From Aulostomus chinensis (lineage: Eukaryota > Chordata > Actinopteri > Syngnathiformes > Aulostomidae), in NCBI GenBank assembly GCA_037954235.1, contig JBBMOA010000021.1, positions 5,795,001 through 5,859,000 on the forward strand: 64,000 bases of DNA. Reading direction: 5' to 3'. Position numbers and translations under genes: made by a program. This document shows positions 24,023 through 33,500 of the stretch, one piece after another. The notes below the pieces were generated by a model. It had not been told where the DNA came from, did no database searches, and saw only the letters and a program-made list of their open reading frames with translations. Numbering within the stretch: position 1 is the stretch's first letter; each line of letters starts with the position of its first letter.

Positions 24023-24162
24023 CTCTCTCAGTGCTGAGGTGGAGGAGTAAGTCGTTTGTCTTGGTACCCCGTTTGGTAATTTTTGACAATCTTATGCATC
24101 TTCACTTGCTTATATGGTTTCTCTTTGACCACAGGATCACGTGCTGATCGCTCTGTCTCTGT
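24023..24162 (-). other. ccr9: ccr9 5' untranslated exon 2 (inferred)
   Basis: This 140-nt segment on the minus strand is bounded by an acceptor after a pyrimidine run (TTCTCTCTCTAG, exon starting at 24162) and a GTAAGT donor after 24023. It lies between a likely first exon and the 23822-23880 exon, whose own acceptor (TTATTTGCAG) lies 5 nt before the ccr9 start codon and so requires an upstream leader exon. It contains a 24-codon upstream ORF. Inferred from splice signals only. Confidence 0.6.
24028..24099 (-). other. Upstream ORF in the ccr9 leader (23 residues)
   Basis: The ORF starts with ATG at 24099 in a fair context (A at -3). It reads 23 codons, including a PPPQH end, and stops with TGA inside the same leader exon, 5 nt before the donor. 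It does not overlap the receptor ORF, so any effect would act through reinitiation. Whether the exon is always included is unknown. Confidence 0.4.
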
Positions 24163-24420
24163 CTAGAGAGAGAACAACAGGCAGGCTTTGAAGCAGCACC
24201 CTCTCCCTAAACCTGGATATCAGAATATGCAGTAACATGTCATGCAACTTAATATGTCATCTCTTCATAGTTTGTGACAAAGACTGGAGTCACTGAGCTG
24301 TAGCTGTCAGACTGAACCACTAACAGTGCACCTACATTCTCTCCACAGCTGATTGAGTTTCATCCAGTCTCAGATCACTTTTAAAGACACTTTTTGTGTG
24401 TACACAGGTGGAAAACTTAC

Positions 24421-24620
24421 CAACGCTCAGGATGGACGAGTGAAACTGAAAACCATTTGCTGTCATTACGGACAGAAATGAGTGTAAGTGGTCGCCTCTG
24501 ACGTGTTGTCGGCCCCCCGTCCTTCTTTGCAGTGAGTCCCCGTGTTAAAAAGTCCTTGATCTCCATGAAGCTGCAACTGTAACTTAACGCTGCTCTGCAT
24601 TTTAAAAAAAAATTCAAACA
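24421..24620 (-). other. ccr9: ccr9 5' untranslated first exon (3' edge firm, 5' edge guessed)
   Basis: A strong GTAAGTTT donor on the minus strand defines an exon end at 24421. The region up to about 24.62 kb is free of simple repeats and moderately GC-rich, and it is followed upstream by the TA/GATA array. If transcription starts above about 24570, the exon also contains an upstream ATG (at the RC of ttcat near 24567). That frame would close with TGA formed at the junction with exon 2. The transcription start is not resolvable by eye. Confidence 0.4.
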
Positions 24621-24741
24621 GCGTGAGAGAAGTGTCAGTGAGGGTTCAGGGGATTTCTGGTGAAAAGTGCATCTGAAAAGGGGACAATATTCACTTAATA
24701 AAAACAGATCTTTTCAGAAAACCTGCGCTCTCCCTCTTACT

Positions 24742-24745
<4 letters not shown>

Positions 24746-24782
<37 letters not shown>

Positions 24783-25241
24783 TATAGATATAGATATAGA
24801 TATAGATAGATAGGTAGATAGATAGATAGGTAGATAGGTAGATAGATAGATAGATAGATAGGTAGACAGATAGATAGATAGGTAGATAGATAGATGATAG
24901 ATAGATAGGTAGATAGATAGGTAGACAGATAGATAGATATATAGGTAGATAGATAGGTAGACAGATAGATAGATAGGTAGATAGATAGATGATAGATAGA
25001 TAGATAGATAGATAGGTAGACAGATAGATATATAGGTAGATAGACAGATAGATAGATATATAGGTAGATAGATAGGTAGACAGATAGATAGATAGGTAGA
25101 TAGATAGATGATAGATAGATAGATAGATAGATAGATAGGTAGACAGATAGATAGATAGGTAGATAGGTAGATGATAGATAGATAGGTAGATAGATAGGTA
25201 GACAGATAGACAGACAGATAGATACAGAGAGAGAGAGAGAG
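24746..25241 (+). repeat. Compound TA/GATA/GACA/GGTA/GA microsatellite with higher-order period
   Basis: (TA)n at 24746-24774, then about 450 bp of GATA interspersed with GGTA and GACA variants, then (GA)n to 25241. The marker GGTAGACAG recurs near 24862, 24920, 24957, 25015, 25076, 25138 and 25198, mostly 58-62 bp apart, so the array grew by duplicating blocks as well as single units. It lies directly upstream of the predicted ccr9 leader exon. Confidence 0.9.
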
Positions 25242-25304
25242 CAGATTTGCTGTTTCAATGTTCTAATTGTTGTCTGTTGTTACTGTATGGTCGTGAAACT
25301 GCAG

Positions 25305-25517
25305 CATCCATCCATCCATTTTCCATGCTTCTTATCTATTAATGGTTATGGGGGGGTGGGGGTGGGGGGGCGGCTGGAGTCTATCCCAGTTGACATTGGG
25401 TGAGAGGCGGGTTCGCCCAGGACGGGTCACCAGTCCATCGCAGGGCCTTCAGGAGCCATCAGGTGCTCAGTATCTTGCTCATATTGTCATATTGACACGG
25501 TCACCGGGGGAGGTGAG
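25305..25517 (-). mobile_element. 5'-truncated copy of the same SINE family, minus strand
   Basis: On the minus strand this shares GGTGACC, GAGCAAGATACTGAGCACC, CTGGGATAG and the GGAAAATGGATGGATGG tail with the copy at 4399-4644. It lacks the tRNA-like head, as expected for incomplete reverse transcription. It carries an internal G-rich run (C-rich on the element strand). No clear target duplication was found. Confidence 0.75.
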
Positions 25518-27302
25518 CAATTTCAGAAGCCGTTCTGTGCGAAAAGTGACTCTCTTCACTTTTTAGCCTCAAAATTGAAATCTCAAAGCAGAAGTCTCAC
25601 TGTTGAAACAAATCCACGATAGCGCATCAGCGTTAGCCGATACACAATTTCACCCTATAAAAAGAATCCATGATACAACACGACTACACGTGCTAAGAAT
25701 GAAGCTGAAGCCGGGAGACACTCAACTTCAATTCCTAGCATCTTGCATCCAAAAAAATAAAAAAAATAATAAAATCACCAAGTCAGTTTGAGCTGATCAT
25801 ATTTTTGAGGTCTGCTTCTTTCTAAAGCTACGTATTTACTTTGTTGTTTCACCCAAGTTTGACCCTTGTGACCCCTGTGCTGCACTCTATGACATCATAC
25901 ACAGCGAACACCAATGTAGTCATTTCAGTATCAGACTACTAAGTTATTCTAAAATCATGTAAAAACGATTATATGGCACGTTTGAGGGAAAGATGCGGCC
26001 CAAAGTTCTTCAACTAGAACAATTTAGTATTAGAAGACATTAAGTCTGAACAACAAAACAAAACTATTTGAGCACAGAATTTAAAAAAAAAAAGGATTCA
26101 AAACATTAAAACGCCAAGTAAGACTTACAGAAAAACATACGAACGCCATTAAGTAGCCGCAACATGATAAAACAGCAACAGACGGACAGCAACAAGCAGC
26201 AGAACTAAGGGTTAAAAATTGCACAATAAGAAAGGTGCCAGTAACAATCGAGTAAACAAATGATGGACGAAGTTCAGAAGTCAGAGCTGCAGTATCTCAT
26301 TTCTCTCTGGAGACTACAGACTTGAGTTTTCTGGATGTCCCCCATATGTGGTCAAACGAGGACTCAGGATACACCAGGAAGACATACATGAGCTCCCACC
26401 GGGACCACGAGTCCTGTCCAGGGATACTGGATACCAGCGTTGGTGTAAAAGTAAATGAACGGAACGACAAAAGTCTCCACTCAATAACAAAACACGCTCA
26501 TATATTTATGAACCCCCGCCCCCCCCCAACAAAAACACCGAAAGGAATTGATAGATATTTACATGAATGAGGTGGAACGAAGCTCGCAATGAGTCAAAGG
26601 ACGTGTTTTTAGTCTTCTGGTTTTTCCTGTGATTGGGTGGTTCTCCCACAAGGGCCTGTTTTTTTTTTTATTTTTACCACTTGACAGCCTGTCCTCTATA
26701 GCTGAACAGCTACCTTCAGTTTCACTTCCCAACCTGTCATGGAGATTTTCTGTCTTAACGTGCATTAAATGCACGTAGCAGAAGGTTTGTGTTTGCGTTT
26801 CTCAGTTTGCACTGAAGCAGGGCCCAGGGAAACAGCTGTGTAATGATCAGATGAGTTGTTCCTTCCCGGAACAAGGTGCTGAGGAGCGTGGCAGACCGAA
26901 AGCTTTCACTCACGCACCACCACCAAGCAGTGAAGGACTGTGTTCATGTCTGCGTAAAAGGAGGATACGACATACTTATTGTATATCAAAGGTAGATTTC
27001 TTTTAGAAATGAACAAAAATCAAATGGCACTGAATAAAATAAACAGGTTTCACGTAGGTGTGCATGTAACCCTTTATTCAGGTCATTCCCCTCTGTCTCG
27101 CAAAGATGCGTCTTGTTGGCAACAGATGAAGTAAAGGCAGAGACATTTCGCAGTGTCTTTATTGCCTGCGCATGGACAGAAGTCACGTTTTCAGTGGTGT
27201 TTGTTTACGTTTCGGCAAGATTTTTGAGGCTGAAATTCACCCAACCCAGCAGATCCACGCGCGCTTACGTTGAGATTGGCTGAGTTCGCTTTGGTAAACA
27301 TT

Positions 27303-27650
27303 GACCTTTGACCATTTTTGTACTGTATTTGAAAACATTTCCTCAAGGTTTTTCCTGAGATATGGTGTTCATTCGAGGTGAAAGTGACCTTTGACCCCCC
27401 CCCCCCCCATCAGCTCATCCTCACGTCCCAGCAGATGTTTGTGGTGAATTTGTCAACAGTCCCTCAAGATATTTCATAAATATCATGCTGCTAAGAATGG
27501 AACAGATGTCACACACGGGTGAGGCGACGGCGACCTTTGATCGCTGCCATCTTTTTCAGTTCATCCTCAAGTCCCAGTGGACATTTGAGCCAAATCTGAG
27601 TCGATTCTCAGACACATAAAGCAATCGAAAAGAGCGGAGATAGACAGACC
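27303..27650 (+). repeat. Diverged dispersed repeat with tandem subunits
   Basis: Three subunits each begin GACCTTTGA (27303, 27386, 27532). Subunits two and three continue with CAGCTCATCCTCA.GTCCCAG or CAGTTCATCCTCAAGTCCCAG; the first shares the CCTCAAG..CCTGAGATAT portion. The composition resembles a very common teleost intergenic repeat known to me by sight; the name was not checked. It contains a 14-nt poly-C run at about 27396. Confidence 0.5.
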
Positions 27651-28007
27651 AACTCATACGGCTTAGGAGATCGAAACTTTGGTTTCTTTGAATCAAACTT
27701 TCATGAATAAATCCTTGTACTTCTTAAGTATTCCAGGTCGATCCAGGTTAACGTTCTCACAGCTAGAGAAAAGAGAAAGACAGAGTGTTTCTTCGCCGGC
27801 TAAATACTTTGTAGTACGTCAGTCCGGTCACTCATCAACCCGTCAGCCTGGCTTGGTTCTTTCACTTGGGCCGTTCACAGAGGTAATACAAAAGGTATGA
27901 ATGTACATTATAAACAAATGAGATCTATCCAAAAAACAAAGAAACAAAAAAAGCTGCAGCCACTGAGATGTCAATCATATCATTATGTTTCTTTATTTTT
28001 TCTAAGT

Positions 28008-28009
<2 letters not shown>

Positions 28010-28052
<43 letters not shown>
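28010..28052 (+). repeat. (GT)n microsatellite
   Basis: About 21 GT units, ending in GCGTGCG. Confidence 0.95.
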
Positions 28053-28056
<4 letters not shown>

Positions 28057-28849
28057 CGTTTTTGGTACACTTTAAGTAAGAAAACGCCAAAACCAAGAAG
28101 GCAGTAACTTTTGCAATGTTTTCCTAAAACAGCACCCATGAGATGACTTTATACTCAGAAGCCCTTTTGAAACGTACGTCATTTCTCACAAGCAAAACTG
28201 GACGGTTCTGAAGAACAACAGACCTTCGTGTCGCATTCGTGAAACTGAGAAAACCCCTTTGATGCCTCGCCAGTGCGCAGGAAGCAGCGAAGAATGGGTA
28301 CACCGCTCTGGCGTGCGTTACAACAGTAGTTAAAACGCATACTGTGGGAAAGCACTGTCACTGGTGTCGCTTTCAGCGTGAGCAGGATTGAGTGCTGAGA
28401 CCAGTCACCACTTCCTGCGTACCCACCGGTTGTGATTTATTTCGCGCAACGATAGACCTGACTAACTGTTGCTCATTTGCATTTGTGTCTGAAATACTGC
28501 TGAGCTTCCCACAGCAGCTGCTCTCACGCACATGTCGATTCACTGTCATAAATACACAACACATACATGATATTAGAATTAGAGCAAGGCGCAGTTTTTA
28601 ATGTGAAATTGCTGCCACTTCAAATTGCTAGAACGGCGCGCGCGACTACGCGCAGCAGTGGCTGATCTGAACACTCCATCTCTATGATTCAGCATTTTGC
28701 TGCCCTGAACCAATCGACAGTGTCGTAACAGCAATTCCGCTCCAAATGAATGCAGCGCCCCCCAAAAAAGATCCTTCATCTGGTTTGACTCATCGGAAGA
28801 AGCTCAAAATAACAGGTTACGGGCCGTACGGCTCCAGGAAGTCTGCTCG

Positions 28850-29420
28850 TCGGGGATCTTGACCCTTCATCCAGCGTAATATTTTAAGGTCATCAGAGGG
28901 TCTCAGTGGACGTTTGAGGCAAAGTTATTACACTATCACGGTGCTCTGGAGATTCCTGAGATCCATCCATCCATCATCGTCGTCTTCCGCTTATTCCTTA
29001 CTAGTAAGGCTCTCGGGGGGGCTGGAGCCTATCCCAGCGTCTTCGGGCGAGAGGCAGGGTTCACCCTGGACAGGTCGCCAGTCCATCACAGGGCCAACAT
29101 ACAGAGACGAACAACCATTCACACTCACAGTCACACCTACAGTCAATTTAGAGTATCAATCAGCCTCGTCCCCTCTTGATGTCTTTGGACTGTGGGAGGA
29201 AGCTGGAGTACCAGAGAGAACCCACACAGGAACAGGGAGAACATGGAGACTCCACACAGAAAGATCCTGTGCTGGAGCCGGGGCTCGAACCCAGAACCTT
29301 CTTGCTGTGAGGCCACAGTGCTGACCACTGCACCACCGTGCAGCCCGATTCCTGAGATGTGCCGGTTTATAAATAAATCTAAACACCGCAGTGAAGTTTC
29401 TGATGAGCAAGCGACCGTGG
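28850..29420 (+). repeat. Older dispersed repeat split by the SINE at 28963-29346
   Basis: The left part (CTTCATCCAG..TCTCAGTGGACGTTTGAGGC..TTCCTGAGAT) resembles the subunits at 27303-27650. The right part resumes after the SINE with the duplicated TTCCTGAGAT. The nesting gives relative ages: this repeat first, the SINE later. Confidence 0.5.
28963..29346 (-). mobile_element. Full-length tRNA-derived SINE (second family) with 12-bp target duplication
   Basis: 384 bp on the minus strand. It begins GGGCTGCACGGTGGTGCAGT with an A-box-like TGGTGCAGTGG and a B-box GGTTCGAGCCC. It continues through CTTTGGACTGTGGGAGGAAGC-type sequence (read on plus at about 29183) and ends in a (GGAT)n tail. Perfect 12-bp direct repeats GATTCCTGAGAT flank it at 28951-28962 and 29347-29358. 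It has inserted into an older dispersed repeat. Confidence 0.85.
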
Positions 29421-30009
29421 CTCCTCGCTCTGTGAGGGTCCTGTCTGATAACTCCACACGACGCAATTCTGGAGAGAAAGGGAAAGTTTTTTTCATGAAA
29501 CTACAAAGGTATCTAAATGAAGGTGATGATGTTATGATTCTTCAGATGAATATTTCTGTAATTCAGCCTCCTCCTTTAACTTTCTGTGTGTGTGTGTTTG
29601 TGTAAGCGTATGCCAGAATACAAACCTGCCCCCCCCCACAGGTTTTCAGTCATATTTATTTATGAAATTAATTTCAATTGTATCTTCAATTTGCATGAAA
29701 TGGTGACCAACTTTGCTGACTGCGCCTTCTCACAATGACCCTGTGTTTACTTGGAGACAGCTTTTATTAGCTCATACTTTGCACGATACACACACCTAGC
29801 GTCGTACATGTTAGATGCATCATCGAACTCACTCTACGAGAGCATAACTTCATGAACATCATGTATATATTTATTTGTTTTGAAATTCCTCTTACACTCC
29901 ATCACCCACAGTAGCACGAAACATACGCAGTTACATTTTCCAGACAAAAATATTCTATGCCCTTTGTTTGTGGGAGTCGGGAAAGTGTTCTAGACAATGA
30001 TTCCTGTCA

Positions 30010-30591
30010 TTAAATACGCAACTGATTTATTTTCAATAATCACACTTTCACAGAAAGTCAGATTACCGCAAATAACTTGGTGAGAATAGTAGTAGAATAG
30101 TTTGGGTAGCAAATTAAAGCAAAACTGAAACATGATTTTGAAGTGGTTCACGAAAATCAGATTAATGCTGAATGCAATAACGTACTGGAGACTAAAATGA
30201 CTAAAATTATGACTGATCAGTGGAATAGCAATAATCAATAACCTGGGACAAAGCTTCAGGCAGCCAGTATTTTTCCAATTCAGCAGACAGACAAGGCCTC
30301 TTCAAACGGGGACGGTGAAGTCTTTGCATAGGGCAGAGAGGGGCGTCTGCTAGCTACTGTACGAGAGCTGAAGAAGGCTTCTATTGATCACTACTCCGGT
30401 TGCGTGTAACCTCCCCTCCTCCTAACATCAAACCAAACTACCGAAGATGCCAGATAAAGTGTGAATAAACAAATCCTCATGAAGGTGCTTTTTTTTTGTC
30501 TGTCCTTTGGTTCCTTGTCCAAACCCCAGTCGTACACGTTGGTCCTGTCTCAGTACCTGGACGTCTGTTTGAGCAGATCTTCTGGCGGAAC
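30010..30591 (-). other. lztfl1: Probable lztfl1 3' untranslated region
   Basis: The sequence between the stop codon and the first AATAAA on the minus strand. It is not interrupted by a recognisable mobile element. The right end is fixed by the stop codon; the left end is inferred from the hexamer. Confidence 0.45.
30026..30031 (-). terminator. Likely polyadenylation signal of lztfl1
   Basis: AATAAA on the minus strand, about 560 nt beyond the lztfl1 stop codon (30592). No nearer canonical hexamer was seen, so the 3' UTR probably spans about 30010-30591. Confidence 0.45.
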
Positions 30592-33500
30592 TCATTCATT
30601 GGGTTCGTATCTGCAACAGACACAAATCTGAAGTTAGAACAGAACCAAATGGAGCAATAATCCCCCTTCACGCATTTTGCAAAAACTACAAAGCTGACTT
30701 TCACCAAAGGTGGTGCTAAAGGAGAATCCATAACATTTTGGGTGGGCAGAGCCATACAGAGAGAGAGAGAGAGAGAGTTCGGCCAACTCGAGGTTCCAAC
30801 GTGCACATCAGTTCTGTCACGGGATTGGTTCAGAGGCGGTCACGTGTTTTATGGGCGCCATGATCGCTACCATTAACCGGTATTTATCCAATGATGCGCA
30901 AAGCAAAGTGAATATCAGAGATCAAATTTCAGCTTTAATAAATGATCAACAATCAACTTCCACCAAAAAATGCCAAACTGCGCAGTTTAAAAAACAGAGG
31001 AGGTTATGGGAGCTGAAGGCTGGGAGAAAACACGGGACACCAAATGATTTCTCCCTGTCGCGGGAGGTGCACGTTAACTTCCATCTTTTGACTTTTGTCA
31101 AGAATTTACATTGGAAAAATCAAGTCACGTCATCACTGATTCATATGGTGCTCTCAAAAACTCCCAACACCGCTTCAGAAATGAATGCTGAATTAAGGTG
31201 GCCAAGCTTTATGATAGCCTTAAGCTAGCGAGCTAGTCATCCAGTAAATGCTTCGGAAACTCGGAGCTACCGTCATGACTTGAATTCAACTTATCTTATC
31301 TCAATCACCAACTGCAAGTCGGATGCTTCATACTGTGAAAACAAGTGTGTGTGTGTGTGTAAATAATGTCGATGTAGGAAGCCAAGCGTATTTATCTGTG
31401 CTCATAAGCAGGCTATAGAAAACAAGCTTGATCTGTTTGTATATCACACTGGCTGAGAATATCACTGCACCATGTTTTCCCCTGCAAAACAATCAAAACC
31501 TGCGCTGTCTTGAATCTATAAATCTGAATGCGTTATCAGTTGATCCAACTGCGTGGTTTTCTTGGGAGGGTTAGCCTATGGAGATATTTTTTGAATCGGA
31601 ATCACACATCGTCTTGGGAAGGGTTTATGCGAGTTAATAATGACAATACTAAGGATAACACTAACAATAAGTAACAGTATGACTAAAACTAGGTTAATTT
31701 GAACTATAACTGAGTCATCATTTTTTAAAGTGAATCTTTTTTTGGCGATGGATGAACACGGGAGACTAAGGAGGCGTTAAACAGCTTTGTGGTTGATTGA
31801 GCGACTGGGCTACAATGCATTTTACAGGCTCATTTATGATATTTATAGATGCTGGGTTATTCAAGTGAGGGCCTTTTACATAATGACCGAAGTTGACAAT
31901 GACATTTATGGGCTTATTAATGGTGAAGATGAGCGATTCATATCAACACAGCATATCTGCCCCACATAGTTGCGTTGTAGATTCATCTGGTGTTGGTAGC
32001 AAACATGGCGCCCACGGTTAGAGTTTGCCAAACTCTCTCTATTTACGGCTCTGGGGGCAGGTTTTTTTTATAGTGCCACCTGGTGGCAACACTTGGATGC
32101 ACTCCTTCTTGTAGGTCAACCAGATCCTTCCCAAGTCTGATCAGGAGAAGAACTTGGCGCCTGGTTCCTGTGAAGACTGTGAGTCTCGTTTTGGGAGGAA
32201 CGCTCACCTCTGCAGTCGTTTTCGAATATCTTTGATCTGCTCATTCTTCTTAGTTAGGATCTCCTTCATGTTGCGGTAGGCGGCAGTTTGCTGGAATTTT
32301 TTCTCCAATTCCTGCAAAGAAACAAAAACATAAAAAAACACACTCACAAAAAGATCTTAACACATCTCAGTAACTTTCCTGTTGTTGGTGTAGGGTCGCA
32401 GGATGAAAAGATGGCAACGCACCTTCTCTGCCAAGGCCAGCTGCTCCTGCACTCTCAGAAGCTCATGTTTGGCCGAGATCAGGTTCTCCTGAAGATCCTT
32501 CTGGGAAGCAGCGTTGATGCTCAGAGACCTTTCATAGTCCTCCTTCAGAGCTGCGACCGTGTCCTCCAGACTGTTGATCTCCTGGGTGTGAGCAGTTAGC
32601 TTCGAGGGATCGACACACTCGCGTTAGCTTGATAACTAAGCCTCCTACGGAGTCTACGCACTCGTCACTGATCACGCCGACACACGAGAGCAACATCGAA
32701 GCAGATACGTACCAGCAGAGGTCCCAGTTAGCAGTTAACAAACACATAAAAGTGACTGTTCACATGAAAATGAAAAATGTAGAGGTTTGAAAAAAAATAA
32801 GAAATGAAGGGGAGCGATTATGCTTCCTAATTTTTTCTGTCCATAATGTTACACTTCCTTTGGGCATTTATGGGGACAGAAGTTTCAAATATTGAAGTAA
32901 ACGAATGTGACAAGAACATAAAAAGTAAACTAATTCTATTTTATTTATATTTGTGAGATGATGTAATTATCTGGTGATGCCTGCAGTCGCGATACAAATT
33001 CCAGGCTCGCAAAATTGATGACAGTGTAAGAGAGGCAGAAGAGAAACACACTGTCGCAAAGTTCTGAAGTGAAATTTGGATTCTTCAGTTCCTACAGCGG
33101 CAGTTCACACACGCATGAGTTGCTGCGGCGGAAAACGACGTCAGCTTTCTTTATATATTCTTCTAAATTTGCGTTTGGCTGATGTCAGAATGTCAGGGAT
33201 GTCAGGTTCAGCTCTACAGGGGTGCTGCCCCTCCACAGGCTTCCATACGTCAGCCAATCAGAAGGAGGTGGGCTCTTCAAAGAGACAGGCGCTTGTTTAA
33301 GACAGGATTAATTGATGATGCCAGCATAAAATAAACTAAACTCGCACTTGGCAATTGCATATTTGCATCAATGCAATCGAACATCTTCCAAAATATGCAA
33401 CTCTGTGACTGAAACCATCATACGTGACATAGAGTTTGACTTTGTTTTGAAAAAGGTTCACGGAACATTTCCTGGCAAACGTACCTTGGAATGTTTAAAA

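Larger units (their letters stand above)
25520..30009. other. Intergenic between ccr9 and lztfl1: repeats only
   Basis: Holds the dispersed repeat, SINE and GT tract listed separately. The rest (25.52-27.29, 27.66-28.85, 29.42-30.0 kb) is AT-rich and shows no coding exon or RNA gene. Confidence 0.6.

Noticed and set aside
24746..25241. Regularly spaced repeats resembling a CRISPR array
   Set aside because: The repeat and spacer sequences are the same GATA-type microsatellite, and the genome is a vertebrate's.
24737..25258. 173-codon minus-strand frame of repeating Tyr-Leu-Ser-Ile
   Set aside because: It is translation of the GATA/GACA microsatellite and has no start context, splice support or family resemblance.
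28951..28962. ccatcc repeats as a telomere-like or satellite tract
   Set aside because: They are the short tail of a SINE bounded by its target duplication.
29156..29605. Overlapping frames of 84-137 codons on both strands
   Set aside because: They are SINE sequence read in several frames; the CSGQHCGLTARRFWVR-type translation is a well-known artefact of this kind of repeat.
32532..32747. Alternative small exon with GTACGT donor at 32711 for the missing KDFIKAQ segment of lztfl1
   Set aside because: Its translation does not match the family and contains a stop in one phase; extending exon 8 to 32599 restores the exact expected length.
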